Assembly: GCA_022842065.1 (NCBI GenBank) | Contig: JALHQH010000047.1 | Location: 1 to 48,340 of the forward strand | DNA: 48,340 bases | Source of the DNA: Caldilineaceae bacterium | Lineage (GTDB): Bacteria > Chloroflexota > Anaerolineae > Caldilineales > Caldilineaceae | Reading direction: 5' to 3' | Part shown: positions 1 to 8,766 of the stretch, piece by piece | Layout of the letters: every line of letters begins with the position of its first letter | How positions within the stretch are numbered: position 1 is the stretch's first letter | Translations under genes and position numbers: made by a program | Notes under the pieces: model-generated | The model's database searches: none | What the model was told of the DNA's origin: nothing | What the model saw: only the letters and a program-made list of their open reading frames with translations

Positions 1-320
1 CTTCACATGAAACGTCCCCGGCACGGGCCATGACCAATCGACATAACTAACCAATTTGTGGCCCGTGCCGGGGACGTGTGCGGCACCTTTACGACGCGGC
101 ATTCATCCCTCCACTTGCATATGACACGTCCCCGGCACGGGCCATGACCAATCGACATGACCAACCAATTTGTGGCCCGTGCCGGGGACGTGTGCGGCAC
201 CTTTGCGACGCGGCATTCATCCCTCCAACTTCGTATGAAACGTCCCCAGCACGGGCCATAACCAATCGATATGACCAACCAATTTGTGGCCCGTGCCGGG
301 GACGTGCGCTGCACCTTGCA
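1..320. repeat. 114-bp tandem repeat with 18-bp hairpin arms
   Basis: Three units lie exactly 114 bp apart. Each contains an 18-bp inverted repeat with a 28-nt loop: arms 13-30/59-76, 127-144/173-190 and 241-258/287-304. The arm reads CGTCCCCGGCACGGGCCA, and the third left arm has one substitution. The 50-bp linkers (77-126, 191-240) are near-identical. The array starts before the window and decays after about 320. It lies downstream of the CHAT-NACHT gene, which ends at 415 on the minus strand. Function is unknown; it could be a chain of RNA hairpins, a recombination substrate or a selfish minisatellite. Confidence 0.9.
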
Positions 321-344
321 AGGGCACAGCCCCCCACACCCCCC

Positions 345-363
345 GGCAGGCTGTACGCCTGCC
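345..363. other. Short GC hairpin downstream of the putative variable region
   Basis: GGCAGGC and GCCTGCC form a perfect 7-bp stem around a 5-nt loop. The hairpin lies about 50 bp past the stop codon of the CHAT-NACHT-FGE gene. In known diversity-generating retroelements a short hairpin just downstream of the variable repeat promotes retrohoming. Assigning that role here is inference; a weak terminator is an alternative, although no T-tract follows on the minus strand. Confidence 0.4.
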
Positions 364-414
364 CATCAGAGTCTGAGTTCCAGAGTGCAGTTTTCAGAGT
401 ACCAGCGTGCCGAG

Positions 415-3400
415 CTAAAGAACAGGGACAGAAAAAAGACCAACCACTAGCCGAAACCCGCGGATGAGGTTAGAACGAAGATACCAGACGAGGCGGTAGA
501 GCGCGGACGCGTCAGTAGAAAAGTTGTCCCACGAACCGCCCCGCACGACGCGGTAGGCATCACCGGTTTTTTGTGTGCGATCCGGATTGTTATACTCGTT
601 CAGACAACGTTCCCAGACATTGCCGCTCAGATCCATCACGCCGAAAGGGGACTGATTGGGCGGATACATCCCAACTGCACTCGTCTTTTGTAGGTAGTAA
701 GAACCCACAGATTGATAGGTTTCATCAGTGTTGGCATAACCCGAAGTATATTCATTCCCCCACGGGTAGCTTAGCCCTTCAAAACCACGCGCTGCCTTTT
801 CCCACTGCCATTCGGTTGGTAAGGTAATCCGCCAGTCACCGCGTCCTTGCAATTCAGCCGGCAGCAGGGTTGGTGTTGACTTTGCCTTAGCCGTCAACCA
901 ACGACAGAAGGCGATGGCGTCGTACCAACTAACCCGTTCGCGTGGATGATTCCAGAATTTGAAAGCTTGCTCTCCAGGTTCAGCCTTCTCATCCTCCGAC
1001 GCGGCTAACCCCTCCCACCACAGCGAATTGTAGAAGCCATCTTGAGCATCGAGAAACGCTTGAAACTGCCCATAGGTTACCGGGTAGCGCGCCATCCAAA
1101 AGGTCGGCTCGGTGCGCCGCTCGTCTCCCTGGTAGATGAATTCACCGCGACCTTGGTCGTCGGTTTCAGGAATTTCTACCCAATCGATGTCGGGCAAGCC
1201 GTCGGCTCGGCAACCAACGCCGGGGCGCGTATCATGTTCGGGACGACGGCCCAACAGTTCGCCGGCGATGTTGCGGTCGGCGGGGGTGAAATTGGTGTCG
1301 TCGGTGAGGACGCGGTGGGTGACCTCGGACAGTTCGTTGAACAACTGTCCGTAGAGGCGATAGCGTGGATCTTGTTTGCTCAGTTGGAACAGATCCTCCC
1401 GGTGGGCCATGCGCAACGCAAGCGCAGCCGTGGCCGGATATGCCTTTTGCTCGCGGTAGGGTTGTACCAGATCGGCAAGCAGTGGCCACAAGTCCCGTTC
1501 CCGCCCACCGGCCATGAGTTCATCGGCGGCCAACAGCGCCACATTGTGCCAGAGATGGGGCGCAGCGCGCACACGCTCAATCAACCCATCCGGGAAGCGG
1601 CGGTCGGTTTTCACCGGTGGGTGTCGTCTGGTGGGATCAGCACACGTCAATTCACACGCGGCCAGATATTCTTGGAAGGAACGGTGGCTAAAGTAGAAGC
1701 TATTACGGGTTGGGGAGATCAACAATCCGGCATGTTTTTCCAGGTAGACCAAAATGGGACGTGTCAGATCTTCGGGCAAGTTATCGTCACTATCGAGAAT
1801 GATAAAGAGCTCTTTAGGCTCGAACCGTGTCGTATCTTGGTCTCGTTGGCTCTGTTGATGAACGGTACAGGCCAATGTCTCCAAAACGCTGCGCAACTCA
1901 TCCACGGTCAAGCGCAAGAGTTCGGTTAACGATTTCTCACTGACACGTGGCTTTGTCCAATCTTCCAGAAGTAGCGTCACCGCACGGCGATAGAGCCCGG
2001 CTTGCTTGGTTGGTAGCCGTTGGTCAGCCTCGCTCTCATTGCCTGACAGCCAAATCGCCCCCAACAAGGTAAAGAGCAACGGGTTCGCATGGAGCTTGGG
2101 ATCCATGTCGGGATGGCGGGTGAGCTCGCCGACAAAGGCGCTCGCCTCGGCGGCGGGATCGGGGCAACGTGCCACCGAAAAGAGCGCAGTTGCCAGCTCA
2201 TCCAGTTGATTTTGCTGTAGCGGTGCCAATGTGGTGTGGCCAAACTCAGTCAGTTGCCATTCGGCTTCGAGATAGGCATAGGGGCGACTGCTGATCACCA
2301 TACGCAGCGCCGGGTATTGGGTTCTGAGTGCGTTGACAAAGGCAATCATCTGGTTGCGGCGCGCCGGTTTGTCGGCATCGGGGATTTCATCAAGGCCATC
2401 GAGCAGCAGGATCAGTGTCCCTTGCTCAATTAATTCATGGAGCAGGTCACAGTACGCCGTCAGTTCAGCATGACCCGCCAAATAGCGCCACAGAATCTTC
2501 TCGCTGATCTGCGCCAGGGGTGCGGTCGCTTCGGGGAAGGTACTACGCACGACATCGCGTAATTCGAGATAGAGCGGTGTATAGCCGGCCAAGGGTTGTT
2601 GTGGCCATCCCTCATACAACCCCTCCAGTGTTGCCTGGTCAGGTACACCGGGGTCATCACAGGTATGGCGTAGCGCCCCTGCCAAACAGAGGGTCAGGTG
2701 GCGCAGAAAGCTACTCTTGCCGCTACCGGGATCACCCAGCAGGACGAAGCGAGTTTGTAACGCGGCGGCGTGATGGGCGGCCAACGGCGGTTGACGGTGC
2801 TCACCGTCATAGATGGTTCGTTCGTTGCGGCGGGTGTCATCAAAGCTGCGCTGTACTGCCGCCACCACTGTTGCCAATCCAGCCGCATCAACGCCCAACT
2901 CAGCCCACTGCCGGCGGCTTCCCATTGTGGTTGCGTGCGCGTCGCGTGGTTCAGGGAAATTGCCAACCTCCGCAACTGCTTCGTCTGTCGGGCGATCGGC
3001 CAGCCGTCCGCCCGACCAATCGACAATCTTACCGTCCTTGGTCCGCACCGTCAACGCAAAGTCAACCGGCAGCGGTACATAGAGATCGAGCAGATCGGCC
3101 GGCTCTTGGCGGTCACTGTGCAGGAGAGAAAGGGGTACAGCGCGCAACCCATGTGGGAGAAACCACGCGCGGAGGTAACTGAGGTGGTCAGGATGGCGTT
3201 TGGAGGTGGCATGTGCCGGGGCGAGCCAATCCAACGCCCGCAGCGTCGTCGTGTCCACGCCCGGCGCGGTGTAGAGTTGCACCATCGCAGCGTCAAACTC
3301 ATAATCCGGGTGGCTCTCTAGTACGACAAGCGTCGCATCCAACGCATCGCCGACGCTGTTCCCCCTGCCCAGGGCACCATAGAAGGGGGTGGTCAATTGC

Positions 3401-3849
3401 AGTGCGGCCCCATCACTGATCGCAGCGCTCATCCCAATCGCGCAGGCCACGTGCTCGGTTAACCCTTGTGCGGCCGCGGCCGTGTCACAGCCGATGAGCA
3501 AGATCACCTGTAGTTTTGTCGCAGCTTCGCGCTGGTGAATCTTGATCTGCCTGGCCAGGTTGGCGGCAGAGAGCACAAGCCCCTGGGGCTCATCGGGCGC
3601 GTTGAGCAGAATTCCGCCCCGGCCATCACCGTGGCCCGTGAAGTGGAGGATATGCGGCTGATGCTCATGCAGCGCGGGCAGAATGTCGTTGATCTGCGCA
3701 GCTGGCGCAACCGTTACAGGAAACCGATCGTGCGCGCCCGCTTGGCGCAGTGCCTGTTGCACATTGCGAATTTCGTCATTGCTCGCCAGCGCTGCTCGCT
3801 CCGGCGGGTTAGCTTGGATGATCAGAATGCGGATTTGACTGTTTGCCAT
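415..3849 (-). CDS. CHAT-NACHT-FGE/C-type-lectin-fold conflict protein, probable DGR target
   Basis: A 1144-residue three-part protein. Residues 1-200 resemble a CHAT caspase-like protease, with HFTGHGD (His73) and IGCDTA (Cys121) as the likely catalytic dyad. Residues about 365-530 are a NACHT NTPase, with Walker A GDPGSGKSS (372-380) and Walker B LILLLDGLDEI (479-489). Residues about 900-1140 are a formylglycine-generating-enzyme (sulfatase-modifying) fold with PVTYGQF, LPTEWQWEKAARG, NVWE and RGGSW...GFR. This layout matches STAND-type sensors in which ligand binding by the C-terminal lectin-like fold would release the protease. The Cys pair expected of a true FGE oxidase is not apparent, so I infer a binding rather than catalytic role. 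Start chosen at 3849, with AAGGA about 11 nt upstream. Confidence 0.85.
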   Translation of the reverse strand: MANSQIRILIIQANPPERAALASNDEIRNVQQALRQAGAHDRFPVTVAPAAQINDILPALHEHQPHILHFTGHGDGRGGILLNAPDEPQGLVLSAANLARQIKIHQREAATKLQVILLIGCDTAAAAQGLTEHVACAIGMSAAISDGAALQLTTPFYGALGRGNSVGDALDATLVVLESHPDYEFDAAMVQLYTAPGVDTTTLRALDWLAPAHATSKRHPDHLSYLRAWFLPHGLRAVPLSLLHSDRQEPADLLDLYVPLPVDFALTVRTKDGKIVDWSGGRLADRPTDEAVAEVGNFPEPRDAHATTMGSRRQWAELGVDAAGLATVVAAVQRSFDDTRRNERTIYDGEHRQPPLAAHHAAALQTRFVLLGDPGSGKSSFLRHLTLCLAGALRHTCDDPGVPDQATLEGLYEGWPQQPLAGYTPLYLELRDVVRSTFPEATAPLAQISEKILWRYLAGHAELTAYCDLLHELIEQGTLILLLDGLDEIPDADKPARRNQMIAFVNALRTQYPALRMVISSRPYAYLEAEWQLTEFGHTTLAPLQQNQLDELATALFSVARCPDPAAEASAFVGELTRHPDMDPKLHANPLLFTLLGAIWLSGNESEADQRLPTKQAGLYRRAVTLLLEDWTKPRVSEKSLTELLRLTVDELRSVLETLACTVHQQSQRDQDTTRFEPKELFIILDSDDNLPEDLTRPILVYLEKHAGLLISPTRNSFYFSHRSFQEYLAACELTCADPTRRHPPVKTDRRFPDGLIERVRAAPHLWHNVALLAADELMAGGRERDLWPLLADLVQPYREQKAYPATAALALRMAHREDLFQLSKQDPRYRLYGQLFNELSEVTHRVLTDDTNFTPADRNIAGELLGRRPEHDTRPGVGCRADGLPDIDWVEIPETDDQGRGEFIYQGDERRTEPTFWMARYPVTYGQFQAFLDAQDGFYNSLWWEGLAASEDEKAEPGEQAFKFWNHPRERVSWYDAIAFCRWLTAKAKSTPTLLPAELQGRGDWRITLPTEWQWEKAARGFEGLSYPWGNEYTSGYANTDETYQSVGSYYLQKTSAVGMYPPNQSPFGVMDLSGNVWERCLNEYNNPDRTQKTGDAYRVVRGGSWDNFSTDASALYRLVWYLRSNLIRGFRLVVGLFSVPVL
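460..528 (-). other. Candidate DGR variable repeat (residues 1108-1130)
   Basis: Between the conserved RGGSW and GFR motifs the residues are unusually diverse, and most codons end in C or T: GAC AAC TTT TCT ACT GAC, then CTC TAC CGC CTC GTC, then TAT CTT CGT TCT AAC CTC ATC CGC. That is the pattern expected when AAC/AAT codons of a template are randomised at adenines by a DGR reverse transcriptase. Family members with an unmutated template typically show Asn at many of these sites. No template repeat or reverse transcriptase is in the window, so this rests on codon pattern and fold. Confidence 0.55.
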
Positions 3850-4116
3850 GCAACACAGTTCCTTCGAGAGATATTCTTTGGTAATGTCATAGGACGTACG
3901 CAGCCCTCTGTTTCGATACGCCCCAAAAGCGCGCTACTCAACCCGCGGTCTGCGTAAGTCCTGTGTCAGATGTTTACCAAACACAGTGTCAGCGGATTTG
4001 GGGAACAGATTGAACGGACGGTTGCTGCACCCCCGCGCCCGGCGGCCAGCGGCAGAACGGATTTTAGGCGCGCGGTTCTATCCATTCGCGACTTCCTCAA
4101 TTCGCTGTCACCGCCC

Positions 4117-5136
4117 CTATCCCCACGGCTGCAACAGCACCTTGGCCGTCTGCCCGGTCAACTGCAACTCCCAGGCGGTCTGGACCTGTGACATGGGGAA
4201 ACGGTGGCTGATCAGTTGTTCGATCTGCGGTCCTACGCGTTCGATCAGTTTCATGATCGTCGGTGTATCCTGCATTTTGTAATGCCAGGAACCCAGCAAC
4301 GTCAACCCTTTGCGAATCATGTCGGGGCTGATGTGGAGGGGGGTGGCGTCGCTGCACTCGCCGACAAAGGCAATCTGCCCTTTGCGGCGGGTGGCGTCGA
4401 TACACAGCCGATGCGCCGCGACGATCCCGGAACAGTCGATGGCTTTGTCCACCCCACGCCCGCCGCTCAGTTCACGCAGTTGGGCTAAGGCATCGCTACT
4501 AGTGGGATCAACCACGGCGGTTGCCCCTAGTTGTAAGGCCAGCGCGGCGCGGTAGGGGTTGCTCTCGACGCCGATCACCCGTGCGCCGCGGTAAACGCCA
4601 TTGATGATGCCGCCCAACCCGACTGGTCCCAAGCCGGTGATCAGCAACGTGTCAAAGGCATCCACGCCCATTAGCTGCATCGCACCAAAGGTGGGACCAA
4701 GGCCGCAGCAGGCCATCGCCGCGTGATCATAGCTGATCCCGTCGGGAATGGGCACAAGCAGGTGGTCAGGTTTGAGCAGATATTGGGCATAGGTGGCACT
4801 GCCGTCGCGCGTGCCGTGGATCGCCGCAAAGTTGAGGTTGTTTTCGCAGTGGATATAGTCACCGGCCAGGCAGAGCGCACATTGGCCACAGGCATTCGTC
4901 GGCATGACTACGACGCGATCCCCCACTTTGACCCGCCCTGACTGCGCCACCGCAACCACTTCCCCCGCCGCTTCATGGCCCAGTTGATCGACCGGATTGC
5001 CGGCAACAAACGCTTTGTACTCGGTACACATGGGCGCGGTGTGGACCTTCACCACCACCCAGTTTTCACGCGGCGTTGGATCTGCCACTTCCACCAGCGT
5101 GCCTTGTTTAGATCCTTGAATGATTACTTTTTGCAT
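4117..5136 (-). CDS. Zinc-dependent medium-chain alcohol/polyol dehydrogenase
   Basis: A 339-residue MDR-superfamily oxidoreductase of the threonine/sorbitol dehydrogenase type, oxidising an alcohol or polyol with NAD(P). Catalytic zinc ligands include Cys37 (APMCTEY) and His54-Glu55 (LGHEAAGE). The structural zinc lobe has four Cys at 83, 86, 89 and 97. The Rossmann motif GLGPVG sits at 168-173. Length is normal for the family. It is read toward the CHAT-NACHT gene across a 267-bp spacer in which I see no further gene. The substrate cannot be told from sequence. A 26-bp palindrome lies just upstream. Confidence 0.85.
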   Translation of the reverse strand: MQKVIIQGSKQGTLVEVADPTPRENWVVVKVHTAPMCTEYKAFVAGNPVDQLGHEAAGEVVAVAQSGRVKVGDRVVVMPTNACGQCALCLAGDYIHCENNLNFAAIHGTRDGSATYAQYLLKPDHLLVPIPDGISYDHAAMACCGLGPTFGAMQLMGVDAFDTLLITGLGPVGLGGIINGVYRGARVIGVESNPYRAALALQLGATAVVDPTSSDALAQLRELSGGRGVDKAIDCSGIVAAHRLCIDATRRKGQIAFVGECSDATPLHISPDMIRKGLTLLGSWHYKMQDTPTIMKLIERVGPQIEQLISHRFPMSQVQTAWELQLTGQTAKVLLQPWG

Positions 5137-5193
5137 GTGGTTTCTTTCTCAATAATTTCAGGACAGTGTAAATTACGTTTCAATAAATATTGT

Positions 5194-5253
5194 GCTCTAA
5201 GGGGATCGCCAGAGCCCCGGCGCACAGCGGGGCTTTGGCGATCCCCTTAGAGC
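5194..5253. repeat. 26-bp inverted repeat with 8-nt loop
   Basis: Arms 5194-5219 and 5228-5253 pair over 26 bp with a single G-T wobble (GCTCTAAGGGGATCGCC on the outside). The element fills most of the spacer between two minus-strand genes. There is no good T-tract, so it is not a standard intrinsic terminator. It resembles in architecture the palindromes at 23188-23254 and 32129-32212. Confidence 0.85.
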
Positions 5254-5287
5254 AATTGAACATACCATAACTTAATTTGCGGATTAT

Positions 5288-6379
5288 TTAGTCAGTCAGA
5301 TTTTCTGGGGCTGGCACCATCTCCGCCGGCACCAGTTCGGCACCCGCCTGTGCATTCATGGTCAAGAGTGCCAATAGCCAGCGTGTTTCCGGATTGCTGG
5401 CCAGAATCATCACGACGATCACGGTGAGCGGAATCGCGAGGATAAAGCCCAGTGGTCCCAAAACCCAAGACCAGAAGAGCAGTGAGGCCAAGGCCACCGC
5501 CGGGGCCAGGTTGAGCCCTTGCGCCATCATGGCGGGGGCCAGCACATTCTCGACGCCGACGTTGACCACCAAAAAGCCGACCAGGACCAGCGCACCCCAC
5601 AGCGGACCGCTTTCGGCCAGCGCCAGCAAGGCTGGTGGTAACGCCGCAATGGCCAGTCCAACATACATGACAAAGCCCATAAAAAAGGCCAGAATCCCCC
5701 AGAGAATCGCGAGATCCACCCCCAATACCAGCAGCCAAATGGTAATCCCGGTCGCCACAATCAAGTTGACGCGCACGCGGATGGTAAAGAAGTGGGCGAC
5801 GCGCTGTGCCACCTGGATCGCTTGGGTTGACAGAAAACTGTTTGCCCCCAATTCGTGATCGAGCCGCGCCGAGAGATGGGTCGTTTGCAATAACAAAAAA
5901 ACCGTGGCCACCAAAACAAAGAAGCTGGTCGAGGTTAGTGAACCCAAGGTCGTGAGTAGACTGGTCGCGGTGCCGACTAACACCTGCCGGTTGAGCAGTT
6001 CACGGGTCAGCAAGGTCGGCGCGTCGATGCCCACGGTGGTCAACCACTCCTGAAAACGGGTCGATTGGATTAGCAGCCGGCTGGCATACAGAAAAAGATT
6101 ACTGCGCAGTTGGCCCACGGAGATCCAGAGTAACCCCAGCACCAAAGCCCCCACCAATAGGACCCCAACGACCATAATCGAGACGGTCAGCCAGGTGGGA
6201 ATGCCGCGGCTTAACAGCCACTGATAGGCCGGGTAGAGCAACATCGCGAGAAAGAGGGTAAGCAACAAGGGGCTCAGCAATGGCGCGGCCACCCGCATCC
6301 CAGCGATGATGATCACCAGGCAGGCTCCAATGAGCAGATTGTGAAGCAGTGGCGAAAGGTTACGTTGGTTGGTGTTCAT
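5288..6379 (-). CDS. AI-2E family (PerM/YdiK-like) membrane transporter
   Basis: A 363-residue polytopic membrane protein with about eight hydrophobic helices in the usual AI-2E arrangement: paired N-terminal helices (LLIGACLVIIIAGMRVAAPLL, LLLTLFLAMLLYPAYQWLL), a soluble middle segment with LTRELLNRQ, and a C-terminal bundle ending PLGFILAIPLTVIVVMIL. That last segment is the family's most recognisable part. The family includes the E. coli AI-2 exporter and several ion/proton exchangers, so the cargo is undetermined. The start has only a weak ribosome site. The neighbours give no clue to its substrate. Confidence 0.85.
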   Translation of the reverse strand: MNTNQRNLSPLLHNLLIGACLVIIIAGMRVAAPLLSPLLLTLFLAMLLYPAYQWLLSRGIPTWLTVSIMVVGVLLVGALVLGLLWISVGQLRSNLFLYASRLLIQSTRFQEWLTTVGIDAPTLLTRELLNRQVLVGTATSLLTTLGSLTSTSFFVLVATVFLLLQTTHLSARLDHELGANSFLSTQAIQVAQRVAHFFTIRVRVNLIVATGITIWLLVLGVDLAILWGILAFFMGFVMYVGLAIAALPPALLALAESGPLWGALVLVGFLVVNVGVENVLAPAMMAQGLNLAPAVALASLLFWSWVLGPLGFILAIPLTVIVVMILASNPETRWLLALLTMNAQAGAELVPAEMVPAPENLTD

Positions 6380-6478
6380 GGTTCTCGTTTGTACTTGACT
6401 CGGTCACCAATTCCTCCTTTCTCCAGTTTGAAAAGGGGGGAATGGGTGACAACCGCTAGTAGATAAGGCTCGCGTAAA

Positions 6479-7750
6479 CTACAGATGTTGCTCGATCACC
6501 AGCACCGTGGCAATGGCATCTGGTGCCGCGGCCGGCAGGGTGACTACCAACGCGCCACTGCCCTGGTCAATGGGCAACGCCGTCTGCTGCACATCGGCCA
6601 GCAGATAGACCTTGGCCGCACCAGTCCAGTTGACCTGGAGGTTGCCAGCGGTCGGCCAATCAAAGAGATGCAAGTAGATCTTATTACCCTTACGTGTGCT
6701 GCGGCACCAGCTTTCGCCCTGGATGGGGCCAGGGCGAGCACCGTAGATCGCCTCGCCGTTGACCGCTAACCAGGTCCCCATCGCCTCCAGCCGCTCGACG
6801 CTGGGCGCTGGGATTATGCCCTCCGCCGTCGGGCCGACGTTGAGCAGGTAGTTGCCGCCTTTACTCACAATATCAACCAATTTGTGGATTAATTCAGTGG
6901 TAGATTTCCAATTGTGGTCATTACGCTTGAAACCCCAGGTATCATTGATCGTGGCCGGCGTCTCCCAATCGACCGCTTGCACAAGGTGGCCGGGGATCTG
7001 ATTGTCGCGGGCGCTGGCATAGTCGCCTAAGGTATTGCCCAAGCGACCACAGACCAGACAGTCGGGTTGCAATTCATTGCAGAGATCAAGCAGTTGTTGG
7101 CTCTGGTCGCGCGTAATCCCCTTCGGCGTATCAAACCAGATAATCGCCACCGGACCATATTCGGTCAACAATTGCTGGACGTGTGGCTTAACATAGTTGT
7201 CGATGTACCCTTGGAAATCCTTCTTGCTTTCTTCAAAATCCCAATCGTTGCCGTCGCCGTCGGGATGGTGCCAATCTTGTGTCTGCGAGTAGTAGAAGCC
7301 CAAGGGCATTCCCTGTTTCGCACATTCGTCGGCCAGCTCTTTGATCACATCACGGCCAAAGGGAGTGGCGTCAACGATGTTGTAATCACCCACCGTAGCA
7401 TGAAACAGGGAGAAGCCATCGTGGTGCTTGCTAGTAATCACAATATACTTCTGGCCGGCGGCTTTGGCAAGCGCCACCCAGGCCGCCGCGTCAAAGTGGA
7501 TGGGGTTAAATCGCAGGGCCAGCTTCTTATAGTCAGCGACAGGGATACGCGCCCGCAACATGATCCATTCACCCAGGCCGGCAACTTCCTCGCCCTGCCA
7601 GATCCCAGCAGGGATCGCATAAAGGCCCCAGTGGATAAAAAGACCAAATTTCGCCTCACGCCACCAGTTGAGCCGTGGATCCGCTTGCGCCCCGGCCCGT
7701 TGTCCACGCGCCGCGACAATATTATCAGCTTGCATCTGTTCTTGGGCCAT
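6479..7750 (-). CDS. Alpha-L-fucosidase, GH29 family
   Basis: A 423-residue retaining glycosidase that removes terminal L-fucose from glycans. Diagnostic motifs are WWREAKFGLFIHWG (His40-Trp41), SKHHDGF (108-113) and VAIIWFDTP, with Asp207 at the nucleophile position. A C-terminal beta-sandwich segment follows from about residue 340. There is no signal peptide, so the enzyme is probably cytoplasmic and acts on imported oligosaccharides. The start at 7750 is supported by AAGGAAA about 10 nt upstream. No transporter or other glycosidase sits beside it. Confidence 0.9.
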   Translation of the reverse strand: MAQEQMQADNIVAARGQRAGAQADPRLNWWREAKFGLFIHWGLYAIPAGIWQGEEVAGLGEWIMLRARIPVADYKKLALRFNPIHFDAAAWVALAKAAGQKYIVITSKHHDGFSLFHATVGDYNIVDATPFGRDVIKELADECAKQGMPLGFYYSQTQDWHHPDGDGNDWDFEESKKDFQGYIDNYVKPHVQQLLTEYGPVAIIWFDTPKGITRDQSQQLLDLCNELQPDCLVCGRLGNTLGDYASARDNQIPGHLVQAVDWETPATINDTWGFKRNDHNWKSTTELIHKLVDIVSKGGNYLLNVGPTAEGIIPAPSVERLEAMGTWLAVNGEAIYGARPGPIQGESWCRSTRKGNKIYLHLFDWPTAGNLQVNWTGAAKVYLLADVQQTALPIDQGSGALVVTLPAAAPDAIATVLVIEQHL

Positions 7751-7787
7751 CAGTTTGGTTTCCTTTTGGGTGGGGGGAGGGAAATGG

Positions 7788-7893
7788 GTAAATCAGTACA
7801 TCGGTAAATCAGTATATCGGTACATCGGTCACAACTTCTACTGCGCCCAAAGGGCATTCACTACTCTACCGATTTACTGATGTACTGATGTAC
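7788..7893. repeat. Octamer array, GTAAATCG family, two facing arms
   Basis: Five consecutive 8-bp units run 7788-7827 (GTAAATCA, GTACATCG, GTAAATCA, GTATATCG, GTACATCG). An inverted array lies at 7870-7893 (CGATTTAC, TGATGTAC, TGATGTAC). The two arms can pair into a long hairpin whose loop is 7828-7869. The array fills the spacer between the fucosidase start and the next gene's stop. Confidence 0.9.
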
Positions 7894-7897
7894 CATT

Positions 7898-8581
7898 CTA
7901 CTCCTCCACCAACAGCCGCCCGATCTCGCGTGAGTGGGCGTCGCAGTACCAGAGGACACCGTCGTGGATCGTGAGGCCGTGGACTTCGGCGGGGGCTTCG
8001 ACACGGATCACCTGGAAGATGCGCCCGTCGGCGGGATCACAGAGGCTGACGGTGCCATTGGAGGTGTCGGCTACCCAGAGCCAACCGTGGTCGCCCCAGG
8101 CGAGGCCGTGGACGCGCAGGCCAGGGGTGCGGAAGCGATGGATTTCGGTCCAACTTTCCGGGTCCATCACATGGACAAATTGGGAAGGGGGCGAGGCGAC
8201 ATAGAGTTTGCCATCTTTCCACTCCAAGCCATGCGCGCCGGTGGTTTGCGCGTCCGCCGCATCATGCCGCCAGGCGACGACGCCGGAGCCGGGCGAGTCA
8301 TATTTGGCGACGGTCTGGCCGGTGGTAGGATCAAGCTTGGCAATCTTGCATTCATAGGTGGAGGCGATCCAGATATAGCCGCCGCCCAGGGTGATGCCGC
8401 TGGAATGGACGGTGTCGGTCTGGAATTCGCGCAAAACTGCGCCCGTCTCATAATCCTGCAAGGTTATCTTGTGATCGACCTGATCAATACACCAGAGGCC
8501 GGCGGCGCTGGCTTGCAGCCCATTCGGCTGGGGGCCGGGGCTGAGGAAACGTTTTTCAACACGGGCGATGGCGAATGGCAT
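7898..8581 (-). CDS. YncE/NHL-like beta-propeller protein
   Basis: A 227-residue protein made of repeating blades such as GLWCIDQVDHKITLQDYETG, YIWIASTYECKIAKLDPTTG, GWLWVADTSNGTVSLCDPADG and GVLWYCDAHSREIGRL. Each has the W(V/I)A-D...G pattern of streptogramin-lyase or glutamine-cyclotransferase-type propellers. I chose the ATG at 8581 (MPFAIARVE) because AAAGGAGC precedes it; a further-upstream start would add 26 residues that look non-coding. No signal peptide is visible. The catalytic residues of Vgb lyase cannot be assigned, so it is called only a propeller, possibly ligand-sensing. Confidence 0.7.
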   Translation of the reverse strand: MPFAIARVEKRFLSPGPQPNGLQASAAGLWCIDQVDHKITLQDYETGAVLREFQTDTVHSSGITLGGGYIWIASTYECKIAKLDPTTGQTVAKYDSPGSGVVAWRHDAADAQTTGAHGLEWKDGKLYVASPPSQFVHVMDPESWTEIHRFRTPGLRVHGLAWGDHGWLWVADTSNGTVSLCDPADGRIFQVIRVEAPAEVHGLTIHDGVLWYCDAHSREIGRLLVEE

Positions 8582-8681
8582 GGGAAGCTCCTTTAGTTGC
8601 CTGTTCGGTAGTTGCATCGGGGTCGCGACTATTATACCGATGATTGGCCCGGAGCGCATCTCATGGAAATGGGGGGGATAG

Positions 8682-8766
8682 GTAGATAGGTAGACAGGTA
8701 AATCGGTAGACCATTACTTGTGTACCTGTCTACCGATTTACCTGTCTAGCCGTCTATCTATCTACC
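8682..8766. repeat. Octamer array, GTAGATAG/GTAAATCG family, two facing arms
   Basis: Units GTAGATAG, GTAGACAG, GTAAATCG and GTAGACC start at 8682. The complementary array (TACCGATT, TACCTGTC, CTATCTAC types) follows at about 8722-8766. The inverted array runs into the last codons of the phosphatase gene, and its TAG stop (8754-8756) is itself part of the repeat. Confidence 0.85.

Noticed and set aside
1..320. CRISPR array
   Set aside because: Units are 114 bp with near-identical linkers rather than unique spacers, and no cas gene is present.
1042..1929. A 295-codon plus-strand frame opposite the CHAT-NACHT gene
   Set aside because: It is antisense to strongly recognisable coding sequence and has no family features.
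415..5136. DGR reverse transcriptase or template repeat within the window
   Set aside because: No YxDD-type reverse transcriptase and no near-copy of the 445-540 segment was seen; they would have to lie off the left edge or elsewhere.
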